Under the pieces are notes generated by a model. The model was not told the origin of the DNA. It did no database searches and saw only the letters and a list, made by a program, of their open reading frames with translations. DNA of 64,000 nucleotides from Phytohabitans suffuscus (GTDB lineage: Bacteria; Actinomycetota; Actinomycetes; Mycobacteriales; Micromonosporaceae): the NCBI RefSeq assembly GCF_011764565.1, contig NZ_AP022871.1, positions 5,022,320-5,086,319 of the forward strand, in the 5' to 3' direction. Below are positions 9,601 through 18,571 of the stretch, piece after piece. Every line of letters starts with the position of its first letter. Position 1 is the first letter of the stretch. Made by a program: the position numbers and the translations under genes.

Positions 9601-9754
9601 TGTTGCCGGGGCCGCGCGTTCGAGGGCGGGGGTGGCGGTGGTGCCGAGTTCGTCTGGTTTGTTCTTTTTATCAGGATGATCGTGGGGCCTCGGTGATCCA
9701 GTGAGGACGGACCGGGGAGCCGCCCGTGGCAGGGCCTGAGGGATCGGTTTCGGA

Positions 9755-9806
9755 TGATCGTGGATGCCGGCTGCCCCGACACAGGGGCAGCCAGCGTCCA
9801 CGATCA
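9755..9806. repeat. Nested hairpin with GATCGTGG arms
   Basis: TGATCGTGGA (9755-9764) pairs with TCCACGATCA (9797-9806). Inside it CTGCCCC (9771-9777) pairs with GGGGCAG (9784-9790). It has the same design as the core hairpin but a different sequence between the arms. Confidence 0.8.
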
Positions 9807-9860
9807 GTTGGCCAACGGGGGACTCCGGCCTCCGGGAATGCGCTCTGGACAAGGACAGGC

Positions 9861-9919
9861 GCGGAGGGTGAGGCCGCGGGAGCGACGGTCGTGACCACGA
9901 CGGGCGTCGCGGTAGCTCG
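9861..9919 (-). repeat. 59-bp stop-proximal repeat E, copy 2
   Basis: The inverted partner of 8649-8707. It lies 16 bp after the stop of the leftward membrane-protein gene, in the sense orientation of that gene. The reverse strand begins CGAGCTACCGCGACGCCCG. Confidence 0.75.
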
Positions 9920-9935
9920 GATGTTTCTGGGCTCT

Positions 9936-11248
9936 TTAGCGGACGTAGTCGCAGGGGACGCGGACCAGCCACAGGGGCGTCTGGTCGCGTGGGGTGATGG
10001 GGACGATGGCCTCGTCGTCGACGGTGCAGGCGGCGCGTACGCGGTCCAGCTCGTCGCTCCACAGCGGACCGTCGGCGCGGGTGTTGTCGACGCGGAGGTT
10101 GACGGCGGCGACCAGCGCGAGCACCACGGTCAGCGCGTACAGCGGGACCCGCGAGCCGGCCGGCCGGAGCAGTGCCACCAGGGCGGTGACCACGAGCATC
10201 GCGGGCGCCACCGCGTAGCGGGGGTGGCGATGCCGGTGAGCAGCACTGGGAGCATGTAGAGCGCGGCGGCGTGCAGGCCGGCCACCACGGCCAGGGTCCA
10301 GGCCGGGCGGGTGCGGCGGGTGTAGGCGATCAGGAAGGCGGCGCCGACGACCAGCCACGCGAGCGCGGCCAGTGCGAGCCAGCGGGCGTCGACGTCGTCG
10401 CCCAGCCAGCGTTCGCCGATCAGTGGGGCGGGCACCGCGCGGAGCAGGAAGCCGGAGACGGCCAGGACGGGGTCGGGGGAGAGGTCGCGTTCGCTCGACC
10501 CGCTCAGCAGGCCGGCGAACTGGATCAACAGCCCCACGCCCAGCCCGCCGGCGAGTGCGATGCCTTGGCGGTCGCGGCCCGCGGTGAGGCTGGGGCTGTG
10601 CTCGCTGTCCGGCCCGGGGCGGTGGAACGCGCGCCACAGGGCCAGCGGCACGAAGACGACGGCGATGATGTCGCTGGTCGCCACGAGGAACGTCACCGCC
10701 ACGGCCACCGTCCGCCCGGCTGGTCCGGACGGCGTCCAGATGAGCATCCAGAAGAGCGCGTACAGGCCGTACCAGTGGAAGTTGGCGATGGAGTTGAGCA
10801 CGTCGCCCTGGGCGACCGGGACGACCACGACGACGGCCGAGACGAGTACCCGGGAGAGCGTGCCGGTGAGGTGGCTGCCGCTGGCCACGTAGACCAGCAC
10901 GGCCAGCAGCGACACCGCCAGCGCGGCCTGCAGGGCCAGCACCGTCGACGCGGCGCCCGCCGGGAAGAGGGTGGCGATCGCGGCCATCAGGCGGGGTACG
11001 AAGTGGAAGTAGCCGGCGTACGACGTGACGAGCGCGTCGAACGGGCCCTGGCGCACCGCCTCGGCGAGGAAGATGCCGCCGTCCTCGGCCCAGATCGTGT
11101 CGAGTGCGCCGGCGCCCGGCTGCCGCAGGAGACCCAGTGCGGTGCCCGCGGCGACGGCGGCGGCACCGATCGCGACGCCCCGCCAGCGGGCCGGGCGGGT
11201 GGTCTCCGCCCGGGCCGGCGCCGCGAACAGGGTCTGGGTGATCGTCAC
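9936..11248 (-). CDS. Polytopic membrane protein of the glycan cluster, frame broken once
   Basis: About 437 residues when repaired, with some ten hydrophobic segments and the layout of a polyprenyl-linked (GT-C-like) glycosyltransferase or a flippase. An early luminal motif TIWAEDGGIFLAEAV carries the acidic residues expected before helix 2 in GT-C enzymes. The GTG start at 11248 overlaps the upstream epimerase stop (GTGA), which is why I prefer it over the in-frame ATG at 11281. The frame shifts at the G run 10220-10224; adding one base joins LLTGIATP to RYAVAPAML. The family assignment is tentative, but the frame repair is firm. Confidence 0.7.
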
Positions 11249-12270
11249 AACCGACCGTCGTGTACGGCCTGGGTCACCCATGGGACGACCTCGTCGAGCA
11301 TCTCGTCGAGGCTGGTGGTCGCCTCGAACCCGAGCACCTCACGCGCCTTGGTCACATCCGGCACCCGCTTCTGCACGTCGTACTCGAACGGATCGTCCGA
11401 CACATACCGGAACGGCACCCGCGGACCCTTGATCTTCCGCCAGATCACCTCAGCCAACTCCAACACCGTCGTCGACTCCGCCGTCGACAGGTTGAAATCC
11501 TCGTTCAACGCCGCCGGATGCTCCATCGCGGTCACGATCCCCGCCGCCAGGTCACCACCATAGGTGTAGTGGCGGACCTGGTTGCCCTCGCCCAGAATGT
11601 GCAGCGGATCCTGACCCTTCACGATCTTCTGCACCAGATCCGGCACCACATGCGACATCGCCAGCTTCACATTGCCGGACAACACCTCGGCCTCACCCAA
11701 CGCCCGGCCCTCACCCACACCCACACAGTTGAACGGCCGCACGATCGTGAACGGCAACTTGTACTGCTCCCACGCCGCCCGCGCGTAATACTCCACCGCC
11801 AACTTCTGAAACCCGTACGACGACAACGGCGGCGGCACCAACCGCTCGTCACCCTCCTTCGACGGCCACGACGTCGTCGACTCGAACACCATCGACGACG
11901 ACATGTACGTCACCTTCGACAACCGACCATCCCGACGCGCCGCGATCGCCGCATCACACGACGCCGCCATAATCCGCTCATTCGTGGCGAGGAGGTCATA
12001 GGCGTAGGCGTGGAAGTACGAGATCCCACCGATCATCGCCGCACCCGCGATGAAATGATCACAATCCGCCGCCAACTCCGTCACCAACCCGGTGTCACGG
12101 GCATCACCCTCGACAAACCGGTACCCCGGATCACCGTCGTAGCTGTGCGTCACCGGCCCATACTTCGAAAAGTTGTCCAACCCGACCACCTCGTGACCAC
12201 GACGGAGCAACTCCTCCACCACATAGCCACCGATAAACCCGGCCGAACCGGTAACCAATACCTTTGACAC
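11245..12270 (-). CDS. NAD-dependent epimerase/dehydratase (extended SDR) with atypical codon use
   Basis: A 341-residue extended SDR with TGSAGFIGG at residues 7-15, the serine motif MSSSMVF and the catalytic YGFQK. It likely acts on a nucleotide sugar made by the adjacent dehydrogenase. From about 12270 down to 11330 the codons favour TTG, GGT, GAT, CGT and TTT, unlike the C/G-ending codons of the neighbours, which suggests a different recent origin. It overlaps the downstream membrane-protein gene by GTGA and lies 12 bp after the glycosyltransferase stop. Confidence 0.9.
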   Translation of the reverse strand: MSKVLVTGSAGFIGGYVVEELLRRGHEVVGLDNFSKYGPVTHSYDGDPGYRFVEGDARDTGLVTELAADCDHFIAGAAMIGGISYFHAYAYDLLATNERIMAASCDAAIAARRDGRLSKVTYMSSSMVFESTTSWPSKEGDERLVPPPLSSYGFQKLAVEYYARAAWEQYKLPFTIVRPFNCVGVGEGRALGEAEVLSGNVKLAMSHVVPDLVQKIVKGQDPLHILGEGNQVRHYTYGGDLAAGIVTAMEHPAALNEDFNLSTAESTTVLELAEVIWRKIKGPRVPFRYVSDDPFEYDVQKRVPDVTKAREVLGFEATTSLDEMLDEVVPWVTQAVHDGRL

Positions 12271-12282
12271 GAGAATGTGCTC

Positions 12283-13077
12283 CTAGCTGAGTGACGCGGG
12301 AACTGACGGTGCGGAAACGGCCTCGGCCTCGGGCTCCGCCGCCGCGCGGCGCTTGGCGATCTGCTCCATGGTGAGCCGGCGGCCGTACGCGAACCGGTAC
12401 CACCGCAGGTACGACGGCAGAAACCGGCCGAGGTCGAAGTGGGACTCGCCGAGCTGGCGGTCGAGCCAGATGGTCGGGATCTCCGCGACCGGCAGGCGCA
12501 GGCGCCCGGCCTTGGCGGTCAGCTCCAGCCCGATCTCGAACCCGGTGCGCGACTCGATCCCCACCTCGCGCACGAACTCCGTGTCGTACGCCTTGAAGCT
12601 GTTGGTCGCGTCGCGGGTGCCCACGCGGGTGAAGGCGTACAGGGTGCGCCCCGCCCAGCGGGACATCATCCGCTTGAGCCGCGGCCCGCCGACCTGCTGC
12701 CCGCCCGGCATGTACCGCGAGGCGGCGGCCACCACGACACCCCGCTCGACGAGGCGCGCGAGGTCGTCGATCTGGCGCGGGTCGTCGCAGCCGTCCGCCA
12801 TCGTCACCACGGTCACCGGGGCGCGGGCCGCGTCGATGCCGAAGCGGATGGCGTTGGCGGGCCCCCGCCCGTACGTGTTGAGCACCGGCCGCACCTGCGG
12901 GTGCGACTCGGCGATCCGCAGGGCGTACGGCACGGTGGTGTCTTCGGGCATGTCGTGCACGAGCAGGATCTCGCTGGGGAGCATGACCTCGCGCAGGATG
13001 CGATCCATGCACCGGACGATCGCTTCGCCCTCGTTGTAGACCGGGATGACCACGGAGATCCGTGGCGTGATCGTCAT
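12283..13077 (-). CDS. Family 2 glycosyltransferase
   Basis: A 264-residue GT-A fold glycosyltransferase. The N-terminal strand is ISVVIPVYNEGE, and MADGCDDP near residue 92 supplies the nucleotide- and metal-binding aspartates. No transmembrane helices are evident, so it is a cytosolic or peripheral enzyme of the DPM1-like branch, which typically charges a polyprenyl phosphate. That would fit the polytopic GT-C-like protein two genes downstream. The ATG at 13077 overlaps the dehydrogenase stop (ATGA). Codon use is ordinary for the window, unlike the two flanking genes. Confidence 0.88.
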   Translation of the reverse strand: MTITPRISVVIPVYNEGEAIVRCMDRILREVMLPSEILLVHDMPEDTTVPYALRIAESHPQVRPVLNTYGRGPANAIRFGIDAARAPVTVVTMADGCDDPRQIDDLARLVERGVVVAAASRYMPGGQQVGGPRLKRMMSRWAGRTLYAFTRVGTRDATNSFKAYDTEFVREVGIESRTGFEIGLELTAKAGRLRLPVAEIPTIWLDRQLGESHFDLGRFLPSYLRWYRFAYGRRLTMEQIAKRRAAAEPEAEAVSAPSVPASLS

Positions 13078-14273
13078 ACCCGTACGCCCTGGCCGGTCAG
13101 GCCCCACATGTCCACGACGGGGGTCTGGGTGTCCAGGGCCGTGTACTCCTGGTGCGGGCAGGCGATCACGAGCAGGTCAGCCTTTGCCAGCACATCGTCC
13201 AGCGGCACGAACCGCTCGTCCTTGACATGCGGATCCGTGCACAACGTCTCACGAGCCTTCAACGACAAGATCTTCCGCAACTTGTACGCCAACGACTCAC
13301 GCGGGTCGTCACTACCACCCTTGAACGCCATCCCCAAAATCCCGACCGTCATCGACGACAGATCGTAACTATCCTCAAGCCGCGAAACGAGATAAAGCGG
13401 CAAACCCTCATTGATCAACATCGCCGAGTGACCCAACACGAAATTGTTCCGGTTGAACGCCGCCAACTGCATCGTGTCCTTGAACAAACACGGCCCCGCC
13501 GCGAACCCCGGCATCGGCAGATCCGCCGCCCGCGGATAATCGAACGTGATCGCATGCCGGATCCGCGCGAAATCCAACCCGAAATCGTTCGCCATCATCC
13601 AAAACTGGTTAGCCGTCGCGAACTTGATGTAACGCCACGTATTCGTGAACAGCTTCGCCAGCTCCGCCTCCTCCGGCTCCAACGGCACGATCTGGTCCGT
13701 CAGGTTGCGGAAGAACTTCTCGGCGCGCCCGACCACGTCGGGAGTGCGCGCGGAGACGATCTGTGGCAGGTCGAACAGCTCGGTGAGCGCCTTGCCCTCG
13801 GCGATCCGCTCGGGGCAGAAGGCCACATCGACGCCGGCGCCGAGGCTGGCGAGCAGCTTTTCGGTCAGCGCGGTCACGCCCGGGTAGACGGTCGAGCGCA
13901 GGATCACGAGCTGGCCGGCGACGAGGTGGTCGGCGCACCGCTCCAGCGCCCGGGGCACCGCGCCCAGATCGGGGTTGAGGTGCTCGTCGACCGGGGTGCC
14001 GACCACGACCACGACGTGCTCGGCGGTGCCGACGCTCGCGGGGTCGGTCGTGGCGACCAGCCGGCCCGCGCCGACGACCTCGGTGAGCAGCGGGGCGGCC
14101 CCCTCCTCGTCGAACGGCATGACGCCGTCGTTGACCGTCGCCACCGCGGCCGCGTTGATGTCGTACAGCGTCACGGAGAGCCCGCGCGAGGCGAGCGCGA
14201 TGCCGAGCGGGAGACCCACCCGCCCGCAGCCGCCGACGATCACCGCGTCCCGAGAAAACTGATGTGCCCGCAC
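13074..14273 (-). CDS. UDP-glucose/UDP-N-acetyl-hexosamine 6-dehydrogenase family
   Basis: A 399-residue nucleotide-sugar dehydrogenase that oxidises C6 to the uronic acid (WbpA/WecC/Ugd family). It shows VIVGGCGRVGLPLG, the ST-(V)YPG loop in LRSTVYPGVT, and the catalytic cysteine in AAGPCLFKDTMQLA. The GTG at 14273 is chosen because GGGAGG lies just upstream; the frame stays open further but without family sequence. From about 13690 to 13190, the C-terminal half, codon use switches to TTG/GGT/GAT types while the N-terminal half is ordinary, so the gene looks mosaic. It is first in the second leftward sugar operon. Confidence 0.9.
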   Translation of the reverse strand: MRAHQFSRDAVIVGGCGRVGLPLGIALASRGLSVTLYDINAAAVATVNDGVMPFDEEGAAPLLTEVVGAGRLVATTDPASVGTAEHVVVVVGTPVDEHLNPDLGAVPRALERCADHLVAGQLVILRSTVYPGVTALTEKLLASLGAGVDVAFCPERIAEGKALTELFDLPQIVSARTPDVVGRAEKFFRNLTDQIVPLEPEEAELAKLFTNTWRYIKFATANQFWMMANDFGLDFARIRHAITFDYPRAADLPMPGFAAGPCLFKDTMQLAAFNRNNFVLGHSAMLINEGLPLYLVSRLEDSYDLSSMTVGILGMAFKGGSDDPRESLAYKLRKILSLKARETLCTDPHVKDERFVPLDDVLAKADLLVIACPHQEYTALDTQTPVVDMWGLTGQGVRV

Positions 14274-14418
14274 AGGCGCCCTCCCGCTGAGCGTGCCGAA
14301 GCCGAAAACCTGAGACCGCCAGACGGGTCCAGCGAACTTCCAGATGCTATTGACGGCCGGTTGCCGCTCCGATTCCACTGTCTGGAACGTGACAGGGGTA
14401 CCAGCCGACCGGGTAAAG

Positions 14419-15591
14419 TCAGCGCTCCTGCTGGCGGGGAACCACGACCTCACGCAGGATTAGCTGGACCGCGGCGACCGCCGGGATGGCCACAAGGGTG
14501 CCGATGACGCCGAAGAGGGCGGCGCCGAGCAGGGCGGCCACGATCGCCGCCACGTCGCTGACCTCGACCGAGCGGCGCATCACCTTCGGGTAGATGAGAT
14601 AGTTTTCGATCTGCTGGTAGACGATGAAGAAGATCACGCAGGCGATGCCGACGGTGAGCGAGTTGGCGAAGCCGACCAGGCTGACGACGACCGCGCCCAG
14701 CGTCGCCCCGATCTGGGGGATCAGGTCGCAGACCGCGACCACGACGGCCAGCGCGAACGGGTACGCCACACCGGTGATGATCAAGAAGATGTAGGTGCTG
14801 GTGCCGGCGAGGATCGCGATGGCGAGCGCGCCCACCATGTACGCCCCGACCTTGGTGAGGATCTCGTCGGTGATCAGCCGCACCCGCTGCCGCCGGGAGG
14901 CCGGCACGAGCTGGTAGGCGCCCTCCTTCATGCGGTCGAAGGCGGCCATGAAGTAGATCGTCAGCACCAGGACCGTCAGCACCCGGAAGACCGTGCCGAA
15001 CACGAGCGACGCCCCGCCGAGCACCCCGCCGAGCGCGCGCGTGATGTTGGCCGGCGTGACCGCGGACGAGGCCCGCTGGATGATGTCGTACCGCTCGTTG
15101 AGGTCACGGACCGTGGGGTTTTCGTTGAGCTGGTCGATGTAGCCGGGCAGGTTGTCGATCACCTCGGTCGACTCGTTGACGACCGGCGGTACGAGCGCGA
15201 ACAGGCCGCCGCAGAGCAGCAGGACGATGCCGAGCGCGACGGTGGCGACCGCGAGCCCGTGCGGGACGCCCCACTTGCGCAGCCGTACCACGGCGGGGTT
15301 GAGCCCGACGGCGAGGAAGAGCGCGATGAAGATCAGCAGGAGCATGCCGGCGGCGTTGCGGACCGCCGCGTACGTCGCGTAGGCCAGGAACACGCCGAGC
15401 CCGCCGACGAACCCGGTGACGAACGCGTTGCGTCCCAGCGGCCGACCGAGCGGGCCGAACCTGCCGGTGGGCGGTGGGACCGGAGCGTCCGTGGGAGTCT
15501 CGGCCTCGTCGGCGGGTGGCGTGAGGCGCTCCGGAGAGATCTCGGCTTCCCGCCGCTCGGCGGGCGCCGCGCCGGCTCCCTCAGCTGCCAC
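14419..15591 (-). CDS. AI-2E family transporter / PerM-type permease
   Basis: A 390-residue membrane protein with a Pro/Glu-rich cytosolic N-terminus of about 50 residues, then two helix pairs, a soluble loop (roughly 170-230) and a C-terminal bundle. The family hallmark DLIPQIGATLGA is present, followed by FIVYQQIENYLIYP and a final VAIPAVAAV helix. Members are exporters or antiporters of unknown substrate; the AI-2 name is historical. It stands alone, 145 bp from the sugar operon. Confidence 0.9.
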   Translation of the reverse strand: MAAEGAGAAPAERREAEISPERLTPPADEAETPTDAPVPPPTGRFGPLGRPLGRNAFVTGFVGGLGVFLAYATYAAVRNAAGMLLLIFIALFLAVGLNPAVVRLRKWGVPHGLAVATVALGIVLLLCGGLFALVPPVVNESTEVIDNLPGYIDQLNENPTVRDLNERYDIIQRASSAVTPANITRALGGVLGGASLVFGTVFRVLTVLVLTIYFMAAFDRMKEGAYQLVPASRRQRVRLITDEILTKVGAYMVGALAIAILAGTSTYIFLIITGVAYPFALAVVVAVCDLIPQIGATLGAVVVSLVGFANSLTVGIACVIFFIVYQQIENYLIYPKVMRRSVEVSDVAAIVAALLGAALFGVIGTLVAIPAVAAVQLILREVVVPRQQER

Positions 15592-15690
15592 TTGCCCTCC
15601 CGCGATTAGCGATCAGGCAGCAGGGTAACGGCAGTGCGCCTGCCGCGCGAGCCGAGGGGAGCGGGTCACGCGGCGCGGGTGAGCCGAGGG

Positions 15691-17139
15691 TCAGCCGACC
15701 TTCTGGCGGGTGTCGGCCTCTTCGTCGGCGGACTCGCCGGCCGGCGGGTCCGCGTCGGGCTTTCCGCCGTCCTTGGCGGCCGGCTTGCCGTCGCCGCTCG
15801 CCCCGCTGACCACCTGGGTGACCGCCGGGGAGGTCTCCGGGGCGGCGATCTCGGCGGCGGCGTCGCTGGCCTTCTTGGCGGTCGCCTTGGCCTCGACCAC
15901 CTTGCGCTCGGCCTCCTCGGCCGTACGCTGCGCGTCGGCGAGCCGGTGCCGCTCGGTGGCGAGCTGGTCCTGCACCTCGCTCAGAGCGCGCCGGAACTTG
16001 TCGCCCTCCTGGCGGGTCGCCACCGTCTGCTGCTTGACCTCTGCCAGGGCCTGCTGGGCCTGCGCCACCTGGTCCTGCACGTCGGCCAGGAGCTGGCCGG
16101 CGGCGGCCGTCTCCTTTTGCGTCGAGGCCAGGTGTGACTGCGTCGCCGCCAGGTGACCCTGCGCGTTCGCGGCCTGCTCCTCGGTCTGGCGCCGGACGGC
16201 CGAGGCGTGGTCGTCGGCCTCCCGCCGCACCGCGGCGGCCTGCTCCTCGACCTGGCGCCGGACCTCGGCCGCGTAGCGCTCGGCCTCGGCGCTCCGCGCG
16301 GCGACCTGCTGCTCGATGCTCGCCCGCCACTGCGCGAACTCCTGCTCGGCCGCCGCCCGCCGCTGGGCGAACTCGCGGTCGAAGTCGGCCTGGCGCTGGT
16401 TGATCTCCTGCTCCACGCTCCCACGCCACTGCGCCAGCTCGTGCTGCGCCTGGCCGCGGGTGGACTGGACGAACGCCTCGGTCTCCGCGCGGGACCGCTC
16501 CGCGAAGAGCGTGGCCTCCTCGCTCAGCCGCTGTGCTTTCTGCCGGGCGTGGCCCAGCGCGGCCTCCGCCTCGACGCGCATCGTCTCGGCCCGCTGGTGG
16601 GCGCTCGCCAGGATCGCCTCGGCCTGCTCCTGCGCCTGGGCCACCGCCGCCTCGGCCGTGGCCCGCCGCTCGGCGGCCGCCTTTTCCTCGTCGGAGCGGC
16701 GGGCGGCGAGCGCGATCTCGAAGTCGCGCACCGCGTCGGCCGCGCGCGCCCGTGCCTCGGCCAGCGCCCGCTCCGCCTCGGCCCGCTGCTCGGCGAGCTC
16801 GTGGTTGGCGCTGCCCCGGATGTCGTCGGCCTGCTCCTCGGCCAGCGCCAGGATCTGCTCCACGCGCGGACCGAGGTGGCGGAAGGAGATCCTGTCGACG
16901 GTCGCCGCCTGGCGCCGGACGTTGACCACTTCGGCCTGCAGCTGCTCCACCTGGGCGGCGAGGCTCTGGATCTGCGCATACGCCTGCTCACGCTCGGTGG
17001 CGAGAGTGGCTATCTCTCCCTCCGCGCGGGCGACGTAGCGGTCTACCTGGCGTTTGTCGTAGCCCCGCATGGCCGACTCGAAAGTCGGCTCCGCCGACAC
17101 ACCATCACTCAGACCAAAGAGCTCTCCGCCGTGCGACAT
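15691..17139 (-). CDS. DivIVA-domain coiled-coil protein (FilP/Scy-like)
   Basis: About 480 residues. A short DivIVA-like N-terminal unit (FESAMRGYDKRQVDRYVAR) is followed by some 350 residues of continuous Ala/Glu/Arg/Gln-rich coiled coil and an acidic tail. Related cytoskeletal proteins FilP and Scy in Streptomyces assemble at the hyphal tip with DivIVA. I place the start at ATG 17139 (SHGGELFGLSD); ATG 17148 and GTG 17154 are alternatives and none has an ideally spaced ribosome site. A second coiled-coil gene lies directly upstream. As I recall, scy/filP also neighbour acyl-CoA genes in Streptomyces. Confidence 0.8.
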   Translation of the reverse strand: MSHGGELFGLSDGVSAEPTFESAMRGYDKRQVDRYVARAEGEIATLATEREQAYAQIQSLAAQVEQLQAEVVNVRRQAATVDRISFRHLGPRVEQILALAEEQADDIRGSANHELAEQRAEAERALAEARARAADAVRDFEIALAARRSDEEKAAAERRATAEAAVAQAQEQAEAILASAHQRAETMRVEAEAALGHARQKAQRLSEEATLFAERSRAETEAFVQSTRGQAQHELAQWRGSVEQEINQRQADFDREFAQRRAAAEQEFAQWRASIEQQVAARSAEAERYAAEVRRQVEEQAAAVRREADDHASAVRRQTEEQAANAQGHLAATQSHLASTQKETAAAGQLLADVQDQVAQAQQALAEVKQQTVATRQEGDKFRRALSEVQDQLATERHRLADAQRTAEEAERKVVEAKATAKKASDAAAEIAAPETSPAVTQVVSGASGDGKPAAKDGGKPDADPPAGESADEEADTRQKVG

Positions 17140-17234
17140 GCCTTCCATCCTCACACGCTCGGCTGAACGGCGCCTGGATACACACCATTCGGCGGAGGGA
17201 CGCACACCACTATTACCCGAAGCGAGGACGCCAA

Positions 17235-17268
17235 CGCAGGCCGCACCGGTATACCGGTGCGGCCTGCG
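17235..17268. terminator. Perfect 34-bp palindrome between the two coiled-coil genes
   Basis: The half GCAGGCCGCACCGGTA (17236-17251) is followed at once by its exact reverse complement (17252-17267), extended by one more C-G pair on the outside. As RNA it gives a strong hairpin 50 bp after the stop of the upstream leftward gene. There is no U tract, as is common for actinobacterial terminators. As DNA it could also be a dimer binding site. Confidence 0.7.
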
Positions 17269-17317
17269 GTCGGTCGCATCTGCCCCGCGATGCCGTTGCC
17301 GTCGTCAGAAGTGGGTC

Positions 17318-18571
17318 TCAGCTGGCCGCGCCCGCGTTGACGCGCTCGCCGTCGCCCTTGCCGGACTTGTCGTCCTCGGACTTCGTCGCCTGCGGCACCG
17401 TGGGCACGATGCCCGCGAGGCCGGACAGCATCTGGCCGAGCTGAGCGGTGACCGCGTCCTTCTGGCGGGTGAGGTCTTCGACCTCGCGCCGGGCGGCCTG
17501 CGTGGTGAGCTCGGCCTCGGTGCGGGCCTCGCTGACCAGGCGGTGCGACTCGGCACGGGCCTCGTTGAGGGTCTTTTCCGCCAGCGCCTTGGCCTTGTCG
17601 ATCGTCTCGCTCGCATTGCGCTCGGACTCGACCCGGCGGGCCTCCGCACGCTGCTCGATCTCCTTGGCCCGGTCTTCGGCGGCGCGGGCGCGCTCCTCGG
17701 CCTCGGCGACGAGCTTCTGCGTCTGGGCCACCTGGGCGGCGTGCCGCTCGGACTCCTCGCGCTCCGCCTTCTCCCGGCGCTCGGCCAGCTCCAGCGCCAG
17801 AGCCTGGAGGTCCTTGTCGCGCTTGTCGCGGGCGTCGGTCAGCAGCTTGGTCGCCTCGGCGCGCTTCTCCTCGGCCTCGCGGGCCGCCTTTGCCCGCAGC
17901 TGGGTGATCTCCCGCTCGGCGGTGGCGCGCAGGGTGGCGACCTCACGCTCCACGGTGGACTTGAGCTCGGCGACCTCGTGCGCGGTGACCGTGCGCAGCT
18001 GCTTGGTCTCGCGGTCGGCGTCGGCGCGGAGCGTGTCGGCCTCGCGGCGGGCCTGCACGCGCACCTCGGCGGCCTCGCGCTCGGAGGCGGTGCGCACCTG
18101 GCCGGCCTCGCGCTCGGCGCTCGCCTTCATCGCGGCGGCCTCGGCGCGGGCCTTGTCGGTGATCTCGCGGGCTTCGAGGCGCGCGGCGGACAGGATGCCC
18201 TCCGACTCGCGCTTGGCCTCGCCGCGGTGGTCGTTGGCCTGCTCCTCGGCCAGCCGCAGGATCTGCTCGACCCGCGTGCCCAGCCCGGAGAGCGTCGGTC
18301 GGCTGTTTTCCTCAAGCTGCTTGTTGGTGTCGGTGAGCTTCTGCTCGAGCGAGCCGAGGCGCTGCTCGGCCTGGCGGAGCCGGCGCTGCGCGTCGTTCAT
18401 GCGCTGCTCGGCCTCGCCGCGGGCCTGCTCAGACTGGGTCAGCGCGGCGCTGAGCCGGCCGACGAAGTCGTCGACCTGCCCACGGTCGTATCCCCGAAGG
18501 ACGACGGTGAAGTCATGTTGCGAGTTCGCGTTTTCGAAGAACGCGAGGGAGGACTGCTGCTGCTGGGGCAT
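17318..18571 (-). CDS. DivIVA-domain coiled-coil protein (second, FilP/Scy-like)
   Basis: A 417-residue protein with the same plan as its downstream neighbour. It has DFTVVLRGYDRGQVDDFVGR at residues 20-39 (DivIVA N-domain), a shared GLGTRVEQILRLAEEQAND block near residue 98, long heptad-rich Arg/Glu/Ala coiled coil to about 380, and a charged tail. The two are likely ancient duplicates. Expected role: polar-growth cytoskeleton or scaffold. About 100 bp separate its start from the ccr stop, so it may have its own promoter; a TATAAG-like box on the minus strand lies near 18650. Confidence 0.82.
   Translation of the reverse strand: MPQQQQSSLAFFENANSQHDFTVVLRGYDRGQVDDFVGRLSAALTQSEQARGEAEQRMNDAQRRLRQAEQRLGSLEQKLTDTNKQLEENSRPTLSGLGTRVEQILRLAEEQANDHRGEAKRESEGILSAARLEAREITDKARAEAAAMKASAEREAGQVRTASEREAAEVRVQARREADTLRADADRETKQLRTVTAHEVAELKSTVEREVATLRATAEREITQLRAKAAREAEEKRAEATKLLTDARDKRDKDLQALALELAERREKAEREESERHAAQVAQTQKLVAEAEERARAAEDRAKEIEQRAEARRVESERNASETIDKAKALAEKTLNEARAESHRLVSEARTEAELTTQAARREVEDLTRQKDAVTAQLGQMLSGLAGIVPTVPQATKSEDDKSGKGDGERVNAGAAS

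Larger units (their letters stand above)
8638..9935. repeat. Long non-coding repeat region R1 between convergent genes
   Basis: About 1.3 kb without a credible gene. It is bounded by inverted copies of a 59-bp repeat (8649-8707 and 9861-9919). It contains three hairpins that share GATCGTGG/CCACGATC arms (8891-8948, 9553-9600, 9755-9806), and a stretch (9478-9690) homologous to pieces of four other gaps in this window. Short open frames here are shadows of the repeat. Confidence 0.8.

Noticed and set aside
9121..9696. Small proteins in the long gaps R1 to R5
   Set aside because: These frames follow the nucleotide repeat rather than any protein pattern, lack ribosome sites, and differ in frame between repeat copies.
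14273..14453. N-terminal extension of the sugar dehydrogenase to 14453
   Set aside because: The extra 60 residues have no family similarity and overlap the end of the AI-2E-family gene, and GGGAGG precedes the GTG at 14273.
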